From contig NZ_JADGEV010000004.1 in the NCBI RefSeq assembly GCF_016744175.1, forward strand, positions 1 to 64,000: DNA of 64,000 bases, in the 5' to 3' direction. Positions 1 through 6,559 of the stretch are shown in pieces. Numbering within the stretch: position 1 is the stretch's first letter; every line of letters begins with the position of its first letter. The stretch comes from Neptunomonas sp. GTDB taxonomy: Bacteria > Pseudomonadota > Gammaproteobacteria > Pseudomonadales > Balneatricaceae. Below the pieces are notes generated by a model. The model saw only the letters and a program-made list of their open reading frames with translations, did not search any database and was not told the DNA's origin. Both the position numbers and the translations under genes were made by a program.

Positions 1-1
1 A

Positions 2-76
2 TGGTGGGATCGTGGAGATGGCCAAACTGAAAGTCACAGCTTGTCATTGTCTTCTGCTGAAATGGAACTAGTGTAA
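2..76 (+). CDS. 3' end of an upstream cassette gene (partial)
   Basis: The frame ending in TAA at 74-76 gives a protein-like tail (ends SSAEMELV) and stops 15 bases before the first attC, as expected for a cassette gene entering from the left. A second frame, 3-71, ends in LLLKWN and cannot be excluded. No function can be assigned from 24 residues. Confidence 0.35.
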   Translation, partial: WWDRGDGQTESHSLSLSSAEMELV

Positions 77-91
77 GATGTCAGTTCCAGA

Positions 92-195
92 AGTTAACAA
101 GTCAAAGCACTCGGATTTGGTAAAGCTGTCACTTTTTTTGCAAAAAGCGCAAAAAAACCGCCAACTTTCCCAATCCGGTGTTTGAAGCGTTAAGT
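92..195 (+). other. integron attC recombination site 1
   Basis: The left core is AGTTAAC (92-98) and the right core GTTAAGT (189-195). Between them the arms form an imperfect palindrome: the left arm tcaaagcactcggattt pairs in register with the complement of aatccggtgtttga on the right. This is the R''-L''...L'-R' layout of attC. It marks the end of the previous cassette and shows that the GTG proposed at 178 by the ORF track lies inside a recombination site, not at a gene start. Confidence 0.8.
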
Positions 196-201
196 GAAAC
201 C

Positions 202-498
202 ATGAATCTCAAGGATCAGAGTTTAATCACTAATTTAAGAGCTGCATCTAAGCTTCTTGTAGATGGTCAGTTTGACTGTGTGTTTTCTACGTTCTCTAGC
301 GTTGAGCAGTTCGCGTCCGAGCTAGATTCTTTGTCCAAATCGATTGAGAATGGTACTCAAAACCCTATTGCGTGGATTAAACTATTTGCTGCACGTAAAC
401 GGGCAAAGTTATGGTTTGTACCAACAGGTGACTGGGATGACATTGCAGAGGGCGAAGAAGCTATAAAACTTGGTGGTTTAATCTATGAAAACCTCTAG
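202..498 (+). CDS. cassette 1 hypothetical protein (98 aa)
   Basis: Small soluble protein, no family recognised. I place the start at the ATG at 202 (MNLKDQS) rather than the GTG at 178, because 178 lies within the right arm of attC 1 and the cassette begins at TTAAGT (190-195). The stop is 5 bases before the next attC, the usual spacing for a cassette gene. The sequence is mixed charged/hydrophobic with no signal peptide or membrane segment, and two Trp-containing stretches near the C-terminus (AWIKLF, GDWDD). Function unknown. Confidence 0.7.
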   Translation: MNLKDQSLITNLRAASKLLVDGQFDCVFSTFSSVEQFASELDSLSKSIENGTQNPIAWIKLFAARKRAKLWFVPTGDWDDIAEGEEAIKLGGLIYENL

Positions 499-503
499 AA
501 ATC

Positions 504-594
504 ACTTAACAAAAGCAAGAAGCCGGAGCGGTTTTAAGCTGCTTTCACTTCGTTCAAACAACTTAAAACACGCCCGCTGTTACTGGCGTTAAGT
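504..594 (+). other. integron attC recombination site 2
   Basis: R'' ACTTAAC (504-510) and R' GTTAAGT (588-594) are perfect complements. Inside is an 8-bp perfect inverted repeat gttttaag/cttaaaac, and the flanking arms gcaagaagccggagcg and its partner also pair imperfectly, giving a folded bottom strand with extrahelical bases. The R'' box is the complement of the core that opens this same cassette (189-195), as expected if the cassette circularises. Confidence 0.88.
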
Positions 595-610
595 TTCAAT
601 AAGGAATATT

Positions 611-880
611 GTGAAGCCTCGAAAGCAATCGGTAATCGCAGCACTTGGTATTGCTTTAGTTATAGCTTTATTTTCAAGCTGGGTACTTATTGAAATAGTG
701 CTTTTCTTTGTAGTAATTCAGTTTGCTCGAAGAGGTGTAATTTGGCCAAAGCTAGATTTACCTGAAAATACAGTTTGGTTTGGTTTATTCTGGGGCTTAT
801 TAGTTGGTATTTTGGGTTATCCGCTTTGGTTTCAAAGTGGTTTTAGTAATTTAATTCCAAAATTATTTGGGTTGGTATAG
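611..880 (+). CDS. cassette 2 small membrane protein (89 aa)
   Basis: GTG start with an aaggaa ribosome binding site 5 bases upstream, 17 bases after the cassette boundary. The protein has three likely transmembrane segments: about residues 9-27, 28-41 and 56-75 (FGLFWGLLVGILGYPLWF). The N-terminus is basic (MKPRKQ), so a cytoplasmic N-terminus is likely. No family recognised; small membrane proteins are common cassette cargo. Ends 20 bases before the next attC. Confidence 0.7.
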   Translation: MKPRKQSVIAALGIALVIALFSSWVLIEIVLFFVVIQFARRGVIWPKLDLPENTVWFGLFWGLLVGILGYPLWFQSGFSNLIPKLFGLV

Positions 881-899
881 GTGTTCCAATGCGACAGAA

Positions 900-995
900 A
901 CTTAACCAGTACATCAATGCTTGCCCACAAAAGAGCCGGTGGGCTGGACTTTCACTACTGCGTAGTTCGGCCCATTATGTCTATAAGTGTTGAGC
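900..995 (+). other. integron attC recombination site 3
   Basis: R'' ACTTAAC (900-906) complements the core opening the same cassette (GTTAAGT, 588-594). R' is GTTGAGC (989-995), which fits GTTRRRY. An internal imperfect palindrome gggctggac/gttcggccc folds the site. The next gene starts one base after the boundary. Confidence 0.8.
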
Positions 996-996
996 A

Positions 997-1413
997 ATGA
1001 TAGAAATTGAATTTGAAGAACCCAAACATGAGAAGTGTGAATGTTGCGGAAACACTACTACTCAATTAACTCGGTTTGTGTACCAAGATGGTGATGCGTT
1101 CGCTGTATATTATATTTTGTTTACCGAAGGGCATGAGGATAAAGTCGCTTACTCATTAATCGGCTTGGGTGAGTGGGGTGAAGGTGGTGAGCCCGAAATG
1201 CGTACAGCCTTTGCCGTCAATATTTGGGACAACGATGACAACTGGGCAGTAACAGTTACCGATAAAGAAGAATCGCCTTGGAGTCATGTAGAGTTCCTCG
1301 GCAAAATTGTTAACCGCGAAGAGGCGCTTCTGCATCATTGGATCAAAGATGTTTATCATATCACTGACCATATAGTTGCTGAAGATAAGTTGGTAATAGA
1401 GTTCTTCGCATGA
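997..1413 (+). CDS. cassette 3 hypothetical protein (138 aa) with N-terminal Cys cluster
   Basis: Starts at ATG 997, directly behind the cassette boundary and without a visible ribosome binding site, so translation may depend on upstream sequence. The protein is acidic, with a Cys-rich stretch KCECCGN at residues 13-19 that could bind a metal, followed by a Trp-rich alpha/beta region (YSLIGLGEWGEGG, IWDNDDNW). No signal peptide or membrane segment. I know of no function. Its attC is missing: a group II intron begins about 12 bases after the stop codon. Confidence 0.75.
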   Translation: MIEIEFEEPKHEKCECCGNTTTQLTRFVYQDGDAFAVYYILFTEGHEDKVAYSLIGLGEWGEGGEPEMRTAFAVNIWDNDDNWAVTVTDKEESPWSHVEFLGKIVNREEALLHHWIKDVYHITDHIVAEDKLVIEFFA

Positions 1414-1424
1414 GCCTTGTTTGT

Positions 1425-2200
1425 AATCAGGTAGCCGAGGGTCTCTAACCCTCAGCCCCCACAACACCCTGTACCCCCTTCGGGTATGCAAGCACACATC
1501 CGCACAGGGCGTTTCCTGAAAATATTTAAAGTAAGCTGGCCGATTAGCTCCGACTAACTCCAATGCTGGTTTCTGCTTTTGCGCCAATGTTTCTCAACCC
1601 GATCGGGCATGAAACAGTTGAGCTGCGCAGGCTCCTCATTGATTTTCAGGTTCGGGCCTTCACCCTATCTCACCCATTACGGTGAGCGTTTGGCTACTAT
1701 GCCGTCTGCTGACTTCTGCTTAATCACTCAGCGGGTTGCCCCACAAAACGCTATCGGTTTTCATCGCGTTTGCTCAAGCAGGGTGATGAGGCCTGCTTGC
1801 AGAGCCTGTTGAAACCAGTGGCTGAGAACTGGTAATTTACCGATCGCTTGTTAAGTAGATCTCCCCAGATAAGAGCATGAACTGTCCCTGCACCCCAAGA
1901 GTACTTTGTCACTTCGCTCGGGCTCGCAACCGCATCATTTACGGAGGCCGTTAGATCACATGGCTTCGTCGTCTTGTGCCAACTCGCCTCCAGCCTACGC
2001 CTCATATGATGTTTTTGTTCATCAGCTCGCAGTTTCCCTTCGAAGGGCCTATTCTTGGTGCGTCCGGCTTCCTCCGGACCAAACCTCACGGTTAAGCCCT
2101 TGCCATTCGCTAGTAGTTAACATCTAATGGCGATATAAATCGCTATGGATGGTGACCTTCCTGCAGAGGGCTTTCACCTCATTAGTTCATGCCCATGCTG
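1425..2200 (-). mobile_element. reduced group II intron without reverse transcriptase
   Basis: Read on the minus strand, the 5' part has features I recognise from bacterial group II introns: ccagcatgggc, then gaggtgaaagccctctgcagg, then the conserved block gcagaagtcagcagacggcat just before the usual RT start. The 3' part (minus strand, about 1520 down to 1425) has gaaacgccctgtgcgg followed by gggggctgagggttagagaccctcggctacc, resembling domains V and VI. The RT reading frame that should sit between them is missing and only about 90 bases join the two parts. The 5' GUGCG end is not intact and domain V looks lengthened, so it is probably not self-sufficient. The ORFs the track lists here are spurious. 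Confidence 0.7.
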
Positions 2201-2212
2201 GCGGCGTTATAA
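2201..2212 (+). other. right core of a disrupted attC (cassette 3/4 boundary)
   Basis: GCGGCGTTATAA carries an R'-type core GTTATAA (2206-2212) 27 bases before the next gene. It is the exact complement of TTATAAC at 3078-3084, the R'' box at the end of the following cassette. The left half of this attC has been lost or replaced by the intron. Confidence 0.6.
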
Positions 2213-2238
2213 TTCACACAAACTTAAAGGAGTAAGTT

Positions 2239-2730
2239 TTGAATAAACTACCAAAATGGAATATTCTAAAATCACATTATCCAGCACAACCAGCCCCTAC
2301 GGTGTTTAAACAAATAGGAGGTAAAGTTGAACTGAATTTTGATATGGGTATTTTTGGAAATGCATGTGCAACAAGAGTCTCAAAAGCATTAAATGGCTCT
2401 GGCGGATTGCACTTAATCCCTTTCTACAAAGCGATTGGCCCTAACGGAAAATTTGAGGGACAGGTTTCTTCGGGTAAAAACAAGAGATGGTATATTTTTA
2501 GGGTAAAAATATTGACTAAGTACCTTACAGAAAAATACGGTAAGCCTGACAGTTATTCCCCTTCTGAACACATATCAAAGTTAAAAAACCGTAAAGGTAT
2601 AATTGTCTATGAAGTTAATGGCTGGTCTGATGCAACAGGTCACGCTGATTTATGGGATGGTAATAAATGTGTATTTAAAGGTTATGGTAGTATTTCACAT
2701 AAAGTACATTTTTGGGAAACACCGCAATGA
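2239..2730 (+). CDS. tae4: T6SS amidase effector, Tae4-like
   Basis: Predicted peptidoglycan amidase of the Tae4 family (NlpC/P60-like fold), delivered by type VI secretion to cleave the peptide stem in a neighbour's periplasm. At 163 aa the length matches the family. The nucleophile region is FGNACATRVSKAL (Cys43), followed by a Gly-rich segment, with the catalytic His in GHADLWDG (His135) and a further Cys144, as in Tae4 proteins. There is no signal peptide, as expected for a T6SS effector. TTG start at 2239, with aaaggag 6 bases upstream. The next gene overlaps by ATGA and looks like the matching immunity gene. Both lie in one integron cassette. No T6SS structural genes are in the window. 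Confidence 0.85.
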   Translation: MNKLPKWNILKSHYPAQPAPTVFKQIGGKVELNFDMGIFGNACATRVSKALNGSGGLHLIPFYKAIGPNGKFEGQVSSGKNKRWYIFRVKILTKYLTEKYGKPDSYSPSEHISKLKNRKGIIVYEVNGWSDATGHADLWDGNKCVFKGYGSISHKVHFWETPQ

Positions 2731-3083
2731 GACACCTTCAATTATTAGTTTTAGTGATTGGTGTATTTACTCTTTCATCTTGTAGTACAACCAAACCCTT
2801 ACAGGAAAACAAAGATCTTTTAGAGTTCGCTAAAGCTAATTGCTTTTTTTGGTACTTCAAGTCCCAAGACATTAATACCAATGACATTAAAAAGATCACA
2901 TCCGGGATTGTCGAAATGAGCACATATTCTGCAGATAAATTTCAACAAGTTGCTTTTTTAGTTAAGAGTTACTCCCCCGAAGTTTCTAGTAAAAATTATA
3001 TTAATAATGAGTTGCATAAATGTTTTACCTTAGACTCTGACAAAGAGTTTATTAGTAAACTACATGGGATAAGTGAATTATAA
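2727..3083 (+). CDS. tai4: T6SS amidase immunity lipoprotein, Tai4-like
   Basis: Probable periplasmic immunity protein that blocks the adjacent amidase. Start chosen at ATG 2727, which overlaps the effector stop as ATGA; the TTG at 2712 in the ORF track would place extra residues before the signal peptide. The 118-aa product has a lipoprotein signal (LLVLVIGVFTLSSC, Cys at residue 19) and a helical mature domain with two Cys that may pair. Family assignment relies on size, secretion signal and position after tae4, with resemblance to Tai4 only at the level of general layout. The stop codon overlaps the R'' core of the cassette's attC. Confidence 0.75.
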   Translation: MRHLQLLVLVIGVFTLSSCSTTKPLQENKDLLEFAKANCFFWYFKSQDINTNDIKKITSGIVEMSTYSADKFQQVAFLVKSYSPEVSSKNYINNELHKCFTLDSDKEFISKLHGISEL

Positions 3084-3128
3084 CAAGAAACTATGGCTTC
3101 AATAGCTAACTTAGGCTTTTGGCGCATC
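3078..3128 (+). other. truncated attC of the tae4/tai4 cassette
   Basis: TTATAACAAG (3078-3087) is an attC left end overlapping the tai4 stop codon and complements the core that opens this cassette at 2206-2212. No GTTRRRY partner with a pairing arm follows before the transposase remnant begins, so the right half has been lost. Confidence 0.5.
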
Positions 3129-3251
3129 TCACATGACACCGTCTCTGAGCATCGAATTTAAGGTTACAACCATCTTTCTGATACAGGCAATAATGTCAGC
3201 TTCGGATCGAAAGATGCCATGCTCTACCGTTTGCTTTAGGAATTTAGATAG
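3129..3251 (-). pseudogene. C-terminal remnant of an IS transposase (IS110-like)
   Basis: The minus-strand frame ending at 3129 encodes about 40 residues ending ADIIACIRKMVVTLNSMLRDGVM then stop. This resembles the tail of IS110-family transposases, where a Cys/Arg/Lys motif precedes a helix such as LLxILNxM. Nothing upstream of about 3251 continues the frame. It abuts the TnsA fragment and probably marks the deletion junction that removed the rest of both elements. Confidence 0.4.
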
Positions 3252-3358
3252 CTAGGCAAGGGGTCTTGGGAGTCAACGGTCATAACGCTATCCATTTTAA
3301 GACTGGCAAACTTAAAAAGGTTTTTTACGCGAGAATGTTTAAGATTACGTCGATACAT
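3236..3358 (-). pseudogene. tnsA: truncated TnsA-like N-terminus (Tn7-like transposon)
   Basis: From ATG 3358 on the minus strand the frame reads MYRRNLKHSRVKNLFKF, then SLKMDSVMTVDS. This matches the opening of TnsA endonucleases of Tn7-like elements as I know them, including the ActSLE-type position where an ExxD motif would follow. After about 29 residues the similarity stops and a TAA follows at 3236. The catalytic domain is therefore absent. It reads away from the transposon end at 3471, the same position and direction tnsA has in Tn7. Confidence 0.6.
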
Positions 3359-3399
3359 AGCACTGCCACCATCTTCGTAGTATTACTACAAAAAATAAT

Positions 3400-3471
3400 G
3401 CTTATGCAGTTTTTTTGTGCAAATTATGCAAACTTATACGGATTTCATGCCGACTTATACTGGAAATGACA
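3400..3471. mobile_element. Tn7-like transposon terminus with TnsB-site-like repeats
   Basis: The minus strand from 3471 begins TGTCATTTCCAGTATAAG, a TGT terminus like those of the Tn7/Tn5053 group. Two direct repeats containing ACTTATAC lie at 3432-3439 and 3453-3460, exactly 21 bp apart, with a weaker third copy (GCTTATGCAG) near 3400. Such helically phased repeats are typical of TnsB binding sites at transposon ends. It would be the right end of an element extending leftward over the cassette array. Confidence 0.5.
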
Positions 3472-3533
3472 CTTTTAGTGTTAATGGATAACACAAGGAA
3501 GGGGCACTCAGCGGTTGCTTTCTTTAATTATTT

Positions 3534-3998
3534 CTAACGGTATTCTTTACTTCGAAAGTACTTATGCTTTTTTTCATAGTTGGAATACTTCCTCGCTCTA
3601 ATAGGTCTGTGTGCATCATTCCTATGGTACTGCCAATATTGCTGCTTATATCCTTTCTTGTTGTGTTCTCTGTTATTGCGTGTTTGATATTTCACTCTGG
3701 GTGAATAAGGATAGTGTTTATAGGATCGTTTAAGTGGTCTCTTCGTAACGAGATAAGTGCTTGAGTAGTTTTGATGAGAATAGTGATGCTGCTGATATCT
3801 AGATGAGCGGCGTATTTCTCGATCGCTATGTAGGTAAATGGGCGTTCCCAGCGAAATAGATATGGCTCCATGTGAGAAGAAAAAATTCAGTGCGCCGTTG
3901 GTTACAATATCAACCTCGGCCCTTGCAGGCACAACCATCAACAGTGAAATAAATAAAGTAATGCTTAAGCGATAAGGTAAATTGTATATGCTACGCAT
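3534..3998 (-). CDS. secreted, highly basic Tyr/Arg/His-rich protein (154 aa)
   Basis: A clear Sec signal peptide (LSITLFISLLMVVPARA, cleavage near residue 27) is followed by a short neutral region and then about 100 residues dominated by Arg, Lys, Tyr, His, Ser and Asn (for example KHYPYSPRVKYQTRNNRE). The tail is probably disordered and could bind nucleic acid, polysaccharide or cell wall. Family not recognised. It has a very strong ribosome binding site (aaggaggtaacc) and a 10-bp stem-loop just upstream. It is the first chromosomal gene outside the Tn7-like terminus. Confidence 0.65.
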   Translation of the reverse strand: MRSIYNLPYRLSITLFISLLMVVPARAEVDIVTNGALNFFFSHGAISISLGTPIYLHSDREIRRSSRYQQHHYSHQNYSSTYLVTKRPLKRSYKHYPYSPRVKYQTRNNREHNKKGYKQQYWQYHRNDAHRPIRARKYSNYEKKHKYFRSKEYR

Positions 3999-4017
3999 AA
4001 TGGTTACCTCCTTACTA

Positions 4018-4043
4018 ATAGCACCTAGGTATTTAGGTGCTAT
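4018..4043 (-). promoter_or_regulatory. 5'-UTR hairpin before the basic secreted protein
   Basis: A perfect 10-bp inverted repeat, atagcaccta/taggtgctat, with a 6-base loop ends about 20 bases upstream of the minus-strand start at 3998 and just before its ribosome binding site. It could be an operator or a translational control stem. Confidence 0.4.
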
Positions 4044-4271
4044 TCTCAGAATATCCCTTAATAGTTACTACTGTCAGTTATAGTATTGCTAAGAAATGTA
4101 AAGTTTTGTTAAGAGGATATTCCCTATTCATTGAGACGCTTCAAGACGAAATCTGTCTTGTTATTCGTTAATCTCATAAAAAACATAATCTTAATCGCTT
4201 AACGGAACTAAAAAACGTTCATGTAATCACATCATCCAAAGGGGGTAATTTAGCCCCAATAAGGAGATTTT

Positions 4272-5654
4272 ATGGAGCAATCGCTCGCCATTGCTGTTGG
4301 TTTTGTTGCTGTACTCTCTCTACTGCTATCGCCAAAAGCGAAAAGTGACGGGGCATTTTTTAAAGGGTTATCTCCAACAGGCGAACAACCCGGGCTATTG
4401 CTCCTTATCTTTTCACAAGTGACAACATGGATTTTTGCACGCTCCTTACTTAATGCTGCAATCCTAGGTTTCTATTATGGGGTTTGGGGCACATTAGCCT
4501 ATGCCGCATACTATTTATCATTTCTTACCGGCGCTAAAATTATTGACTCGGTACGTTTTCAACACGGCTTCAGTAGCATTCAGGCGTTTCTAGATGATCG
4601 TTTTGGCGCTTGGGGTGCCCGCTGCTATAACTTTGTTGTTGGAATCCGGCTAGTCAGTGAAATTTTTGCTAACATTCTGGTTATAGGCATTTTATTTGGT
4701 GTTGCTGGCAGCAGTTCGTACATGTTTGCCGTTATTGCCTTTGCCGTTGTTACGCTTGTTTATTCAATGTTGGGAGGCTTGCATGCCTCTTTGCGTACAG
4801 ATCTCATGCAGATGATACTGTTTCTTATTGTATTGGTTGCACTCACCATCTTAGTTATCGGCAGTGGTAACGCCACGTTAGACAACTTACTGTTTAAGCC
4901 TTTTGAAATCTCTGATCCTGGCCCTATTTTATTGCTGGTCGCTTTGCTGCAAGTATGGAGTTACCCAATGCATGACCCTGTCATGATGGATCGCGGCTTT
5001 TTGGCTGATCGAGACACCACACGAAAAAGCTTTTTGCATGCAGCATGGATCAGCGTCATATGTATTACTCTTTTCGGATCTTTCGGCGTAATAGCCGGTG
5101 CTCAAGCAGAATCTGGAGAAGCTATGAATACTGTTTTACTGCGTATTCTGGGTGAGGCTCCCATGTTGCTATTCAATGTAATGCTAGTGATTTCAGCTAT
5201 GTCTACATTAGATAGTACGCTATCGAGTTCATCAAAATTGGTCGCTGTTGATATGAAATGGGTCACACCTAATGTGAAAAATGGTCGGATGACGATGGCT
5301 ACCTTTATGCTGGTTGGGTTGCTATGTGTTTTCTTAGGCAATAAAGATCTGTTTAGTGCCGTTGCTGTGAGCGGTACAGCTTCTATGTATCTTGCACCGG
5401 TTATTTTCTTCTCTTTATGGGGCGGAAAAACTGATATTCCAGTATGGAGTTATCTGGCCACATTCATGCTCGCATTAACGGGAGCAACGCTCTATTTTGT
5501 TGAGTCAGCAGGGCATACACAGCTACTTGGTGAATATCATAAGTACACTAAATTATTGTTTATTTCGGCTTCAATCTTAATAGCTGGTTGCTTGTTCTTC
5601 TGGCTAGGTTCATTAAGTAATTCACAAAAACAACGTGTAGAAGTAGCAGTATAA
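4272..5654 (+). CDS. sodium:solute symporter (SSS family)
   Basis: Inner-membrane sodium-coupled transporter of 460 aa with about 13 hydrophobic segments. The loop RSLLNAAILGFYYGVWGTLAYAAYYLSF and the segment SAMSTLDSTLSSSSKL in the middle are typical of SSS proteins, the latter containing Ser/Thr residues of the sodium site. The ATG is preceded by aaggag 6 bases upstream. The next gene overlaps by one base (TAATG), so the two are co-transcribed and probably handle the same substrate, perhaps a phosphorylated one. The substrate cannot be read from sequence. Confidence 0.85.
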   Translation: MEQSLAIAVGFVAVLSLLLSPKAKSDGAFFKGLSPTGEQPGLLLLIFSQVTTWIFARSLLNAAILGFYYGVWGTLAYAAYYLSFLTGAKIIDSVRFQHGFSSIQAFLDDRFGAWGARCYNFVVGIRLVSEIFANILVIGILFGVAGSSSYMFAVIAFAVVTLVYSMLGGLHASLRTDLMQMILFLIVLVALTILVIGSGNATLDNLLFKPFEISDPGPILLLVALLQVWSYPMHDPVMMDRGFLADRDTTRKSFLHAAWISVICITLFGSFGVIAGAQAESGEAMNTVLLRILGEAPMLLFNVMLVISAMSTLDSTLSSSSKLVAVDMKWVTPNVKNGRMTMATFMLVGLLCVFLGNKDLFSAVAVSGTASMYLAPVIFFSLWGGKTDIPVWSYLATFMLALTGATLYFVESAGHTQLLGEYHKYTKLLFISASILIAGCLFFWLGSLSNSQKQRVEVAV

Positions 5655-6493
5655 TGACAATATTTACCCCAACATCAACACACCCTCTTCTTGTTTTTGG
5701 AGGGGCTTATAGTAATGTTCAAGCCACTAAAGCATTAATTGATGAAGCTCAGCGGTTAAGCATTCCGCCAAGTAATATTCTGTGCACAGGAGACCTTGTT
5801 GCTTATTGCGCCTCACCTCAAGAAACAATAGATTTAATTAAAAACTGGAAAATTGCTGTGGTTATGGGGAACTGCGAAGAGTCATTCGGCAATGATGCAG
5901 ACGATTGTGGCTGTGGCTTTGAGGAGGGGACTGCTTGTGATTTACTCTCAGAAGGCTGGTTTAACTTTTCCAAGCCCCGAATTAGCGTAGCGAATAAACA
6001 GTGGATGAAAGCGCTGCCTCGTTCTATTGAGTTTAATTTTTCAGGGTTTCGTTGCGAGGCAATACACGGTGGAGTTGATCAGATTAATCAGTTCATCTAC
6101 ACCTCTGATGATAAGGAAATCGTTCAGCAATTAGATAAAGCGGGTGTTGATATCGTCTTTGGTGGTCATTGCGGAATCCCATTTGGTAAGCGCTCGCAAA
6201 ACAAAACGTGGCTAAATGCCGGAGTTATTGGGATGCCCGCTAACGATGCTACTCAAGACGGCTGGTTTATGCTGGTGACATCTGCACAAGATGGCTTGAA
6301 CGTTGAGTGGCGCCGCTTGCCATATGACGCACAGTCAACCGCCGATACTATGCAAAGAGAAGGCTTAAATACTGGCTATAAAGATGCTTTGCTGACAGGT
6401 ATTTGGCCAAGCATGGATGTGTTACCAGATAAAGAGCGAGCTGCTTCCGGGCAACGATTGAGTGTAGAAAGTCTTTATTTGTATCGTAAATAG
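5654..6493 (+). CDS. calcineurin-like metallophosphoesterase family protein
   Basis: 279-aa protein of the YfcE/Ap4A-hydrolase-like superfamily. Motif II CTGDLVAYCASP and the later GGHCGIPFG and ALPRSIEF regions are clear. Motif I, normally DxHGN, reads GGAYSN, and GNHD reads GNCEES; a Cys-rich insert DDCGCGFEEGTACD follows. To my knowledge these changes are shared by a conserved subfamily rather than being decay. Metal binding must therefore differ from the classic dinuclear site. Translationally coupled to the SSS transporter. Confidence 0.75.
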   Translation: MTIFTPTSTHPLLVFGGAYSNVQATKALIDEAQRLSIPPSNILCTGDLVAYCASPQETIDLIKNWKIAVVMGNCEESFGNDADDCGCGFEEGTACDLLSEGWFNFSKPRISVANKQWMKALPRSIEFNFSGFRCEAIHGGVDQINQFIYTSDDKEIVQQLDKAGVDIVFGGHCGIPFGKRSQNKTWLNAGVIGMPANDATQDGWFMLVTSAQDGLNVEWRRLPYDAQSTADTMQREGLNTGYKDALLTGIWPSMDVLPDKERAASGQRLSVESLYLYRK

Positions 6494-6559
6494 ATAAATA
6501 GGGCATGCCTAGTCAAGCACCCCAGAAAAAGCACATACCTTTCAGGGTGTTTAATTTTT

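Noticed and set aside
178-201. GTG start for the first cassette gene
   Set aside because: Inside the right arm of attC 1; the ATG at 202 is used instead.
1156-2127. ORFs 1156-1587(-), 1579-1812(+), 1751-2089(-), 1906-2127(+)
   Set aside because: They overlie the group II intron and the cassette 3 gene. Such ORFs are commonly annotated over intron RNA and have no ribosome binding sites.
3266-3469. 67-aa ORF on the + strand
   Set aside because: It runs antisense through the truncated tnsA frame and into the transposon end; no ribosome binding site or family resemblance.
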